This document shows positions 24,301 to 38,100 of a DNA stretch of 64,000 bases, piece after piece. The DNA lies in NCBI RefSeq assembly GCF_051020955.1, contig NC_135013.1, forward strand, positions 46,195,087 to 46,259,086. Reading direction: 5' to 3'. The position numbers were made by a program, and so were the translations under genes. How positions within the stretch are numbered: position 1 is the stretch's first letter; each line of letters starts with the position of its first letter. The notes below the pieces were generated by a model. The model worked only from the letters and a program-made list of their open reading frames with translations, had not been told where the DNA came from and searched no databases. The DNA comes from Megalopta genalis (lineage: Eukaryota > Arthropoda > Insecta > Hymenoptera > Halictidae).

Positions 24301-26136
24301 TCGTGGCTTTGTTTACGAGTTATTAATGAAAAACGCTGACCAATGAGAGGCGAAATCGAGTGGTGCCTTGTCCCTGCGACCTCTGTCGTTGCATGTGACG
24401 CGGCCAGTGCGACGCGGCAAATGCGCAAGGGCAGAACGTCGGTTGCGCTAGCTCTTCGAGCGCGGAATATCATTTCCCGGAAATACCATAATTTTGGGAC
24501 ACCCTGTATTTGTTCGTGTGATTATTTACAACGAAAATCTCGGAAATTTTTAAATATTAACTTCCAGCACTGTTATCAGTATTTGTTTTATGTATACGAA
24601 AGTATGTTTTCATTTGTCGTGAAGATCTTTCTTCGTTCGACAATAGATCTAGAGCAATGTTGTCACATTTTCACGTCACATTAATGTTTGATGCTTTATG
24701 AAAAATAAACATTTTATACATCATATGTATAAAAAAAATTGCGACTCCAATATCACTGTCCGACAAAATCAAACTTTTTTTCTGATTTCCTATAGCCACT
24801 ATGAAATTCTTGTAGAGTTTCACTCCCCGAACAAGAATCCGAAAACCGAATTGCTCCATCACCCTCAGTTTTCGAAAAAACGAGCTTTTGAAAAAACCCA
24901 AAATTTTCGACAAAAATGAGGTACTGCATGAAAAGTAAAAACGACGTGCACAGTTTCTGCGCAATATTTTTGTACTTTTACGAAAAGTTGTTTGTCCTGC
25001 ACAAAAACTCTACTCAGGATCGGATTCTGTAGACATTTCTGAAGAAGAAACGGCCCGGTGAAAGTGTCGGAACGATATACATTTCGAGTAGATCGAGAAA
25101 ATGTTCGACGGCAACATGTACACGACGCTAGAAAATTCTAATCGGTCTCAAAAGATAAAGGAAAGTTTTCCGAATATAATTGCATACAATTTATTAATTG
25201 TTTTTGGTCCTAAATAACTATAAATTAATGTCAAAGTTTAAAAAAGTGTCGACGTGCGCAGTTTCTCCGCAATATTTTTGTATTTTTACGAAAAGTTCTT
25301 TGTTCAGCACGATAACTCTACCTAGGATCTGATTCTGTAGACATTTCTGAAGAAGAAACGGCCCGATAGAAGTGTCGGAACGATGTACATTTTGAGTAGG
25401 CCGAGAAACTGTTCGTCGGCAACATGTACACGATGTTTTGGCGCCATGTGCTTCGCTGCTTGCTTCTCTCTTTTTTTAGTACCTCAATGTGCTATCTTCT
25501 TTTACATATTTCTGTGGATAATAATCACCAAACTGTGAATCATAAATTAAAAAAATACGAAAAACATGGTTTTAGGAATATAGAAGTAAGATTATTCATT
25601 TTCAAATGGAGAAATAATAAAAGAAATATAATGAACAAAAATATTTATTTTATTCTGAATTTGTTCGAATTACAAGTATATTATGTATGCAGTTATTATT
25701 ATGTATTATTATTTAAATTATAGCGATAATACGATCATGTCAAAATTATACTAGTGTTAGAATATTTTCGTTACCAACTCCAAATACTCTAGTGTGATTT
25801 TTTTCGTGAAATATATCAGAGTTTGGTGATTATTACCCACAGAAATATGTAAAAAAAAAAACAGAACATTGAAGTACCAAAAAAAATTCAAATATTATTT
25901 ACGAAAAGTGGGTGCCCCATTGGATCCCTCCATCGGTGTTGATTACGCATAGCTTCGGCCCTGTCGGACAGAGAGAAGCGAGCAGCGAAAGATATGGCGG
26001 TAAAACGTCGTGTACATGTTGCCTTCGAACATTTTCTCGATCTACTCGAAATGTATATCGTTCCGACACTTCTACCGGGCCGTTTCTTCTTCAGAAATGT
26101 CTACAGAATCCGATTCTGAGTAGAGTTTTTGTGCAG

Positions 26137-26196
<60 letters not shown>

Positions 26197-29100
26197 ACTT
26201 TTCGTAAAAGTATAAAAATATCTTTTGAGACCGATTAAAACTTTCTAACGTTTTTACTTTTCATGCAATACCTCATTTTTGTCGAAAATTTTGGGTTTTT
26301 ATAAAAGCTCGTTTTTTTCGAAAACTGAGGGTGATGGTGCAATTCGGTTTTCAGATCCTTGATCGAGGAGTGAAGCTCTACAAGAATTTCATAGTGGCTA
26401 TAGGAAATCAAAAATCGTGTCGGACAGTGTATTGTATCACAAAACTTTTTTGTCCAATAACTGAGTATAACAGTTTAGACGTTAGAAATAGCTACTTTAA
26501 AATATTTTGGAAAGTTTGTTAACTTATTTGTAACACAATTTTATAATTTATTGATGTTTTTGTGAGTTTTTATGTATTATAATCAATCGGTATAATGTTG
26601 CACAATAATCTCTGCTTCGTACATGCACAGCGTTTGTGCCATGATATATAAAATGTTATATTCCATAGACATAAGAAATCAAAGCAATAAAACTAATGAA
26701 AATGGAAATTTCAAAATGAAAAGTTTTTTTTAAAAACTCAATGAAAACACTTGCTTTTATTGTGCATTGACAGCATCTACAATCATTTTAACTTTTTATA
26801 ACCGCTAACAACCCTTTGAATATAGCTTGATGCTGTCTTTTTATTGTTTTCTGTTTTACGCATATTCACTTTTCTACAAGTCAAAATTTTAATTCTGCGA
26901 CAGTAAAACTTCTTTGCTTTAATTTACAGTATAACCTCGATACTTTTCCATAACATTAAAATATCGTCCTTTTTACTTTCATAAGATTCAATATTTCTGT
27001 TTTATATAAATCTGTATGACTGTGTTGAAAAATGAACTTTACATGTACATTAAATCTACTGCTACATTTTACGGATGAACTTCGCAATTGATTGCCCATT
27101 CTTTACCTTGTGTACTCCTACATTCTATTTGAACTGCAGTTTTCTCTCTCTTTTAATGCGTTGAACACCCAGCAAGAATCGGTAGAGTTTCTCCCGGCCA
27201 CGCCGCCACGAAGCAAAAAAAAATTTACAAAAGACTAGTCCCGAAACACCTTAATTATGTTTGTAATGTTTTAACGAATTCCATCGTAACTAATAAAATG
27301 TTATAATATTTTAAAAACAAATTTAAATATAAGTATATGTAATTTGTTAGTATCAACATATTTTATATTTTATTATTTTATTTTATTATTAGTATACGTA
27401 TATTTTTAATGTTTATTTTTGTTTACTTTATACTTTATTGTTACCCTATATTTTCTATACTCGTTGTAGTTGTGTTACAAATAATGTTACTATAAATTAC
27501 CTCCAAAATACTGCTTGAATTGGACGAAGACTGCGGAAACAGCCGTCACCCAGATATGGGTGACATGGCGTTCAACTTGTTAAACCATAAAAGTAGCAAT
27601 TTAAATAGTTAGGCTCATAAAAAAGAACATTTTTTTCTTTTAGCAAAGGTCACATCTTTCAATTTTTCATACGAATGTGTTTGTTGATCTTTTTCAGTAA
27701 CTAATCCCATTATTTACAATGAAATTCATGTTACTTCTTGCTAGTATCCATAAAATTTTGATTAACGGACTGTTTTTATTCTTGAAAATATATTAGTTGA
27801 GATCAGAGAAACCTATTAACCCAGAGAAAACCTATTAATTTTCTTCTACAAATGAAAAATAGGACGGGATCAATATTAGTATTATTAATATTGCGTGTTC
27901 AACATTGACCATTTCAATCGAAATTTCCTACGTTTATTTAATAAAGTGTTACGAGTCCGGCATATTCCTGGCACGTGTTGTTTGTTTGCGTTTATAAGGA
28001 CTGGGGGAATATGTGTCGTTGATTAACCGAGATAGCTTAATGTAGATTAAAGCAGTCGCTCGGCAAGCGAGAAGATTCCGGATTCGAATCCCGGTCCATC
28101 ATCCGATCAGTCGACTCCGTTTTCTCCTAGAAAAGATTGCCTCATAGTTTCCGTCGTTAATTGGAACAATTATCGGCTAATTCTCATCCCAGTTTATTAA
28201 TTCTTAGATATATTAATTATTTCTCGACGCTGGAAGAAGTTTTCGTAAGTAAACTGTTGACGTTCTAGTAGCACATAGAAGAAGAAAGAAATTATTTCAT
28301 CTAGCGTGTAGACATATGTACGGTTTTATAGTATAACGTGTCATTAGTAATATCGTCGCGAAAAGTACTTGATTAATATTTATACGATATCAAACGAGCA
28401 CTGGTTTCATTGTGAAAGCAACAAACAGATAGGTTATGTATGGGCCAAGCGTCGTGAATAATGTTATGCAGTTGAAAATGATTCTTTCTGTTCGCGAAGA
28501 AGCAGAGAAAATGAAGCTTTTGTATCGAGGCACGCGTCGCATCGCGTCGTTGAAAAGAACGGAAACGGAAATAGAAATGCAGCATCTGCTTACCCTTATG
28601 AAATCATCTTACGAGACTTTTCGAGGGTCACCGTATTCTAAATGGGGGTACATAGTTTCCGCGACAAAGCTCTGTCGTGGAAAAAAGAAACGACTGCACG
28701 GAAGTATATTATTGTAGGCCATGTGGCGACCAGAACTTTTCAGGATCGGAGACTGTCTCGTGTCTCGTCACATCTGGGTACTTGAGCGTGTACCGTCGCT
28801 GAGTCACTTCTACACCGGAAGAGGAGAGGGAGAGAACCTTTCCTCGAGAAACGAACGCAGCCTCGTTGTATCGCATCTCCGGTTCAATACCGTATCGGCA
28901 AGAAGAATAATTACTTATGTCTGCACGAGTGTTTATGCGGTTATTTGCTAAGATATTCGGTCATCTTTTCAACGGAACAAGATGTTCAGAATTGAACCGT
29001 ATGATTTGAATTTTTTGAAGACGTCAATTTACTGGACAGCGAGTACAAATGTTTTTCCAGAAGTTGCAATTTGGTTTGTGCGACAAGAAAAAGTAAAAAC

Positions 29101-32100
29101 ATTAAAGAAAATAATGTTTTTACCCGAAGATATAATGAATTGCAGCTTTTCCAAATTTTTGTTTAGGCATTGTTCAGTAAACTGAATCCTCTAATATCTA
29201 AGAAAGAAATGTCAAGTGATTTGGTGCAATTTTTATGAAGTTCTTTTAAAAGACAATATAACCTTCTCCACTTTCATTTTCTCTTCTTCTGTAACTGAAT
29301 TTACTTCTGTTTCAATTTCTTTGTCTGTTAATCCTTCGCTGTGCCATTTTCGTCGTGCTTGCAATGATTAAAATTTTTTCGCCTCTCATCGGTCACCGTT
29401 TTTCGTTAATAACTCATAAACGAAGCCGCGGGTTGCTTTCTCACTAAAGAAAAAGTTACTTCAAATCACCTCAGGAACCCCTCATCTCCCACTTGTACAA
29501 CAATTTTGGAACGACCTGTATACAAATATTATCAGATAACGTGATCACAATAAAATATTTTGGCCGAGCCATTCGTAATCTTGATTGAATGTACAATAAA
29601 GTCGTCACTTCTGTGGAATCTTGTAAAGAAAATTATTTTATAAGATAGATGAGAGAAGAAAAGTGACTCAACTAGTAAATGCGTAACGATTTACGCAGTT
29701 TTCAGACGTAAATGTATGTCGAATCATTTACACAATATCTCTACACACATATGTTTTCCTACAATCGAAATGTATCTTACTTCAGAAAATCCAATTTCTT
29801 AACTGAAAAAACATAGGAAGGGAAATGACAGTTTCTATTTAGAATGCGAATAACAAATATATGTATTTGCTGCATCAACAACCTGAACATTTTAAATTAG
29901 GTAAAATTAATAAAACTTGATATCGGACCAAAATATTAAAAAAATATTTTCCTCTTCTCTAGGAAAACAGAGAAGAGACTTCTCTCCGTAAATATTTACT
30001 TAACTCGGGCATAATAAGAAGGGTCATGTGCCGGCGAAAATTTTCGGAAGACCTTCGAAGAGGGTTGGGCTTATGGTTGCCTGTTAAATATGAACCACTT
30101 GCCATCCTACCACTTCAGAAGATTATGCTATCTCATTACAGTTATTTCTAACAGCGAAACCGGAAAGGGAAATCCATTTCTCTCCCTTTTTTATATTAGA
30201 TACTCCATGTGACTACAACCCCTATACATATAATTTCTTTCGTGTTGCACTTTGTGTTGTTAGAGTGATCGGTTTACCAGATAATGACTAAAAAATTATT
30301 TTGAAAAATTGCAATTTGTCGGCATGGTAAAAGAATTAAAAGATGATGTTTTCTCAACGTTTTTGTCTGAGCCTACAACGAAAATTTAAGAAATTTATTT
30401 GATTGACCTCGGTAACTTGCGTGCATGCTGAAAATTTCACTGAAATCTGTTGAACTTGGTATGGGCTATAAACAACTAGAGATTTTTGACACTTTCGACC
30501 GATAATCTGTAGTTTTAAAAATCTTTCAACGCATTTTAGCTTGACTCTGCGTCAACCGATTTCGATGAATTCTGTAATATACATATTAAGTTACCGAGAT
30601 CTACGCAATGCAATTTTTTAATTTTCGTTATGAGTTCAGATAAAAAAGTTGATAAAACAGCATTTTTGAATAATTTTATCATGCCAACAAATTGTAATTT
30701 TTGACAATAATTTTTTAGCTATTGTCTAGTAAACTAGCTCCACAAACATTCCAAAAAATTTAGATCGCTTGGCCTAATTATAAAAAAAATTATTCCGTTT
30801 TAAAAGCTGCGCGAATACTTTCTTTACCCACTATACGTATATTTCGGTATATTTCAGCGAAATAGAGACCAAGGAAGGTGAACTCATTAGCGAAATCGGT
30901 CACATTTTCACGATCTTGTAAACCGGAACGATTATACATTACATCCGTTACATACCTACCCCTAAAATCATTCCTGAACTCATCCTTACATTTTACGACG
31001 TCCAAAATACCGTAGGGTCGTAAACAACCGAAGCTACTATTTTATTTTTTTTTTTATTTTAATATTATCTGCTTAATATTTATATATTTATATTATATTA
31101 TATATGTATATTATATTTATATTATATATTTATTATATAGATTATATTTATATTATATATATTATAATATATATTATATAAGTTGCAATTGGTTTAAGCG
31201 ATAAGAAAAAGTAAAAACATTAAAGAATATAATTTTTGTATCCGAGGATATAACGAATGCAGCTTTTGCAAATAAAATAGCTTCGCGAATTATTCGTTAA
31301 ATTCTGTTCGGACACGTGAATTAATTATTTAAATTAAAATATTCACGTACTTCGACAGGGTTACTTAGTGTTAATCTTCACTGTACACATGTTGCGATTT
31401 AAATATTTTCTGCTTATTGTTTTCGAAAAATTCTTTCTTCATCCATTTTTTAAACTTCTTAAGATACGATAATTGCACGTTGCAATTTCTCTTAAAACGA
31501 AGAAAACAAACATTTTAAAGATAATTTAATATTCGCGTCATTAAACAAATCGGTTAGAATGTCATTGTAAAATTAATTTTTGTCTTGAAGCTGAATTATT
31601 ACCAGATTTACCAGTCCGAAGCTTCCAAATTAAGATGACAAATAGATTCTAGAATTGATGTACCCTGTGCCATCAACAAATTATAAACCAGCAAAATGAT
31701 TATTTAATCCTACGCTAATTTCACTCACACTATATCGTATTTCATTTTGAGTAGAATCTCCGACGTCGCTGACGAAACCTGATCGATTGGGCAAACGGAG
31801 TAGGGAGTTTTATCTGTATTGTCGGATCATTTAATCCACGCCGGCTCTCGACATTTCTATCTAAAAAAAAACTGAAGAACGCAAGAAATTAAAAGCTATA
31901 AAATGAAAGAAAAATTTTAAAAATATAAGTGAACATATAAAACTATTGTATGAGACAGTACATATTTCCAAAGGTCTTGCGGTATATGTATAATTATGTG
32001 TCGTATAATACGATCAGTTTCTCAGTTGCTCAGTTTCAAAAATATACAAATGTATATAAACATACAGAGAGACACGAAATAATCGATTGAACCGAATACT

Positions 32101-35100
32101 CGAAACACAAACCGAATCGTAAATTAATCTTAAATTAAATTAATTTAAAATCTTCAAATTACCTACTTTTATATTGTTATATATTATATTGTTACAGTCA
32201 TAGTGCACGATAGGTATATTGTCTATACGGAAATAAGCCAACGTAGACTGCAAAATGCAGACTGCGATCATTACGAGTTCTTCGAACTGATCAGTTCTTA
32301 TTCGAATCCGTCCGAACGACTCGGTTTGTTTTGTTGATTCAAGGCACGGCAGCGAGGATCGGCCTGCAGGTAGTAACCTGCCCCCACTCTGCCAATGTAG
32401 AATCTCGCATCCAAGCCTGGAAACCTAGCTATGAGGTGTAGAGTAACTTTATATTTATCAAGTAAGACAAATTAAATTTTTGTATTCTTTTGTTTTGTTT
32501 ATTTTTTAATTAAAAAATGTAATATGTCTTATTCGATAAATATAAGGATAATTATGCCCGAAGACAAACCGACAGCACAGCCAATTGGTCTCCGCTACCC
32601 GACTCCGCTCTTCTAACTCAGGTTTTCGAAATATTTCAACTGTAACGTGACCCTTTGTCGATCGATTTCGATGAAATTTTCAGCATACCCCGATATTTAC
32701 AAAACGCATTTTTTAAATTTGTATTATAAGCTAAGATAAACAAGTTAAGTTTGCCATTCCAACTAATTGTAATTTTTGAAAACAATTTTTTTATCCATTA
32801 TCTAGTAAACTAATCCCTCTGACATGTTAAAACAATTTAAATCGCTTGGCTAGATTATAAAAAATTTATTCCGTTTTAAAAGGCGTACAAATACTTTCGT
32901 GTCCCATTATATTTTAGTAGCATGCGTTTGTATTAGTTTTTTTATGTACTGCTCCAATCATAGCTATAGTATTGTTATTTGTAACTGAGACAACTTGTAT
33001 TTCATAATTATCATGTTTATTTAATAAACGTAAGCATCTCGTGTTGAAAAGCAATACGAAATATTAGGTTATTCCGAAAGTTCTTTTTACCATTGTATGA
33101 GCTTGATATTAAACGATGTGAGCACATGCAAACAGCGCGATTGGATTTAAAAAAGAAATTTTAAACTAGCGTTCCAGACGGCGAATACAAATATTTTTGC
33201 GGAAATTGCAATCGTTTCGAACGACAAGAAAAATATACAAAATTAACATATTTATCTTTATCTGGATCTAGAAACAAAAAAAAACAATGCGTTTTGTAGG
33301 TCTCTATAACTTACATGCATGTTGAAAATTTTATCGAAATCGGTTAATGTTCTTATGAACTATAAACAATTCAAAATCGAGAAAATGATAATTGTTTTGC
33401 GACTTGTGACTAATCGTAAGAAATTTAGAGATTTTTACATTTTTCAATGCCTGCTGCTTAATTCTGTGTCAACCAAGTCTTATAAACCGAATTGTTTATA
33501 TTTCCATTATAGGCTCGAATAAAAATGCTAAAAAACGAGAGTTTTATATTTTTATTGTCATTCCAACTAATTGCACTTTTGGAAAAAAATTTGTTACACA
33601 TTGTCTAGTAAGCTACATAGTCCCTCTACAATCTTAAAAAGTTCAAGCCATGTGGCCCACCTTTTAAGAAGTTACTGAATTTTTACAATCGGACAACTGG
33701 CTCGAATCTATTTAGACCAAGAGTCATATAGGGTGTTCATTTTATCTTGAGCATACGTATTATTTTCGGCTAATAATGTCTGTGCCTGATGTTAGAAAAA
33801 GATATGTAAGTGAAAAATTGCATGGTATGAATATGAAGGTACATTTTTTCAAGGTCATCTTAAGTCGAGTTTTCAAGATTACTGTCAATTTTTTTTTATT
33901 GTCGGTTTATAGTATTCAAGGTCATCCAACAGTCACGATAATATACACGGATGAATTCGTCTTAGTTGTCTAATATCAGGCATAACTGAGATAATACGTG
34001 TGCTCAAGATAAAATGAACATCCTGTTTGTATACAGTCAGTGTACACTGAATCGTAGACCGAATTCCATGTTCCTGACAAGTTGTCGATATTTGAACTGT
34101 TATAATCTCATAAAAAAGAGTGGCACCACAATAAATCTGGGCTTATTTTAAAGCTAGAATTTAAATAATTTTAAAGCTTCATCGATCAGTTCTTCCTACC
34201 ATGCTTTCGCAACTCATAGCAAACGGGAATCTGAAGACATACACTTGTGGACAGAATGGTAAAGCACCTCAAGATTTTTAGGAAAATGAATATACAACAA
34301 AATAAGACACTAATATTTACATAATATATAAAAAAAGTAAACAAATTGTTCAATCCCTTTGTTATTTGTTATAGACGTACACTGCTGAACAAGATGATAA
34401 AACACTTTGAATATAAAATAACAAAAGCATTAAAATGAAATGAGATTACATATTTTTTTCAGTTTTAATAATATGTGGATTGCCCTTTATATTGTACCAC
34501 TTCAATCAGTCTTCATGGTGAACTTGTATACAGATTTTGATCCAAACTTTCCGAAACTTCTAAAATTGCAGATTTTAATTCCGTATACTGTATTACACTG
34601 CTTTCTAATAATTCTTAGGTTAGGCTGGTCAACCAGGTGTTTTGGCCAATTTAAAACCTCTATATCTTTCGTTTCAAAATAACTCTTCATTATGCGATCG
34701 CTTCCCACAGGTGCATTAGCTTGTTAAAACATGTATTTTTTCCAGCAATTCTGCGATCGTAAGTCTCAGTTTGTTCTTTAATTAAGTTTAAATAGCCAAC
34801 ACTGTAACCTCTATAACCAATACCTGCTCATATCATTATTTTACCACCGCCACATCGTCCAAAACTTAATACCCTTTACTCTTTCCTTCAAGATCCATTT
34901 ATTATACACAACCGTGTCATGTCCGTTCCATGTCCCGAAACCGAATTACATACTAGTTACTATGATTTTATATGCAACTGTTTGTGACAGCTACCTCCAT
35001 GCTTGCCAGCGCATGGATACTTCTCCACATTACCTGATCCGTTCCGATTTGTATATGAGCCGTTTATTTTGAAAGTGGCAGAGTCACTTTACCGTAATGA

Positions 35101-38100
35101 AAAGTGGGGATTTTTTAATGTTTATACGAAATTATTTATACTGAGAAAAATATCAGTATCCTGAGATAACAAATACAAGTAAATCTTCTCGAAAGTTAGC
35201 ATCCATATTTTTAAACGTGTTAAAACACAAACCCTTAAATATATCGACTTAAAAACAAAGTGACTTATGCCACTTTCAAAATAAACGACTCATATGTGCA
35301 TACATATATGTATACCGTTATCCTATGTACCGATATCTTCGCGTCTAAGGCAGGGTCCGCTAGAAAAGCCTTACCGATGAGTCCTCTAGCGGGACCAGGT
35401 CGAAACGCTCTCCCTTTCTTTTCCTCCACACCTCCGTCTTTTCAGCCGCCCAAATGTTTATGCATGGTCCGTGTCGTACCCGTTATCGGCCGGGAGTCGA
35501 ATGTGCCCCGGTCACATTTGATGGTCACTGATGTTTTTTCGCTTTCCCGAATGGGAAACAATAACAAGTTCTAGCGTCTAATTGATTAAAATTTTTAAGG
35601 GATCCTTGTAAGGTGGATAATTTGATCTTCAAATCCATGCTAGGATCAGTAGTGAACAAATTTCCCCATTATTTAGAGCATTATAGTAACATTTTCCAGA
35701 AAATGGACGACGATGCGTAGTGTAAGTAGAAGCTTCACGCTTCAAAATGAGGCCAGCTGTATTGTAATACAACATGCTTTTGCGAATTTATAACAGTTCA
35801 AATAGCGACAATTTGTCAAAAATAGAAAATACAGTGTACGAATTCTTTTTACTTTAGACTTTCCCAGTTTTTAATTAAAACTTTCACATGTTTCATTAAG
35901 GTTTATAGAAAAAGCAATGCGTCTAGGAGTACCATAAAAGGTATGTCAAACAAATTTGATAAATAAAATTATAGATGATCCTAAGCATAAATTTATATTC
36001 TTATGAAAAATGTGCGCCGTTACAGTATTAAAAAGCATCCGAATATTGTCGTTGCTCACTGTATAAGCATTACGAAGATATAACCAAAAAATACCGATAT
36101 AACACCGATGTTTTACATTTCGGGACAAGTCTCTGGCTATAATGCGTTCAACGTTCCCTAATTGTAAGCAGACCTGGGCACATGTCAAATGACATCATTA
36201 GAAATATCATTTCAAATAACATGCTATTTTATTTCATAGTTATTTTGATGCCTGTGATCCCATCTGAAATAACATTTGAAATATTATTTCACATATTATT
36301 TTATTTTATAATTATTTGAAATGATCACGAAAATTTAGTTTAATGTTTGGGACTGGTTTACACCCTTTTGCTTTAAACAAATTGTTATGAAGATTTCATA
36401 AAATAGAATCTTTTTGTTGATTATTATTTTGCGGATTATTTCTTTGTACAGGAAGCATTGCTTGAAAGAAATTGTCGTAAAAATTTCGTAAAATAAAATA
36501 TTCTCGTTGATTATTATTTTGTGGATTATTTCTTCTTGTTCATTATTATTTTCAGCATTATTGCTTTTGGCCAATTTGAAATAATGAAATAATGAAAGAA
36601 TTTATTATTTAAAAATCGTTTTGTCTCAAATGAATCGACATAATTTCTATTTTCAAATAACAGCCAAAAATAAATGATTTCAAATAGTTATTTTTTATTT
36701 TTATTTCAAACAAAATTCGCTCAGATCTGATTGTCAGTTGTTTCGATCACTGAATGAAACCGTGTGTATATGCGTATACTAATGTATATCTGATATTGAT
36801 AACGTATTATATTAATGTATGTCGGATTTAGGTATGGGCTAAGTAGGTTATAACCTAGGGTAGCAGTTTTTAAGGGATGCGGTTTTTGAAAAAAACTCGG
36901 CTTTAATTCTATAGATAGTAAAAACGTACGAGCTTAAGTAGTTTTACAACTGATCATTACGAATTGAACAAAAAATAGTAACTTTTCATATATATGTATC
37001 ATATCATGTTACAATTGGACTAATCATTTGGTGGACTAACCTTGTTATGACGCAAAAAAGGAATGAAATAACAAATAATATATACTTCCATAAGAACGCT
37101 AAATCTATAATATTTTAAATGCTTACTCCTTTTTACGGGACAACAAAAATATGTTAGCCTAGGGCGGCAAAAGCCTAAATCAACTTCTGTGTATACAAGT
37201 GCATATGTATGTGTTGCACTGTACGTATCAGGGGGCTTCCCCTACCACGTGCCCCGAACGAGAAAATGACAGGCGTGTGTTGTGCGTACGACTTGGGCCG
37301 GTGTAGAGGCGCTGTCTTGTGCATTCACTGATTGGATCGGTGGTCACGTGGTCCGGCTCGATCGGACGAAGTGGGGAACTCGCAGAGGACCGAGCGCGCC
37401 AGGCAAGGTACCATCGCACGATCGCACCGTCAGTTTGAGTCGGGCCGTGCTATAGTGTGTAGTTTATGAATCTCAATCCGGTCGAGTCGCAAGATTCAAA
37501 TTCTTGACTTTATCCTGTTCGTGGCATTTGCACGGTTCAGAATCGGACTCGATATCAAACATACCTCGCGACCGAACGAACGAAACGCGACAGTGAAACA
37601 ATGGACGATGTGTTTACGTGATCAGTGATTTCATCGGGCGAACAAACAAAAGCAAAAGAGAAGAGTGACGACAGATGAACGTGATTGGTCTGCGTTAAAC
37701 CTTGGTAAGTGAAACTCTTCTAGGGTCCGTTATTTCCAGTTATTTCTTCGTGCGTTATCCGCGCGACCTGGCCACCGTGTCCTTGTCAACGAAATCGATC
37801 CTCCCACATTGATCGATGCACGAACAATCAAATTTTTCCGTTCTCGGTACTGGCTCGGGGTACAGACCGCGAATGAAGATAATTATTGATTTACGTAAAA
37901 AGCGTGGTTTTATGCAAATGATTATCGCGTGAACTTGTTCTGCGTTTATAGGAATCTGTTAATTGATGACAAGAGAATGAGAACTCTGTGCAGTCAGATT
38001 ACGATCAATGTTTGAATCGACCCGACGTGCGAATTGATTTTGAGGTTACGTAGGCTTCTCGGTGGCTTGTTATTCTAAGAAGGACATGTTTAAGTTACCC

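Larger units (their letters stand above)
26430..33300. other. Lerp intron, repeat-poor to repeat-mixed block
   Basis: Contains the TTAA MITE (27153-27583), tRNA-like sequence, a family-1 fragment and family-L parts. A motif like GTTGCAATTTGGTTTGTGCG with AAAAGTAAAAACATTAAAGA recurs at 29065-29160 and 31180-31280. Near 31030-31180 there is an AT-only stretch. The frame at 28436-28717 (93 codons) is unrecognised and unsupported. Confidence 0.4.

Noticed and set aside
28436..28717. 93-codon plus-strand open frame
   Set aside because: No recognised domain and no splice or neighbour support; near a tRNA-like repeat.
30790..31005. 71-codon minus-strand open frame (MDVVKCKDEFRNDF...)
   Set aside because: Its C-terminal part overlaps a family-L repeat end and no flanking exon fits. 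The composition is protein-like, but I cannot assign or support it.
35260..35574. 104-codon plus-strand open frame
   Set aside because: Starts inside a MITE end and crosses a dispersed GC-rich repeat; chimeric by chance.
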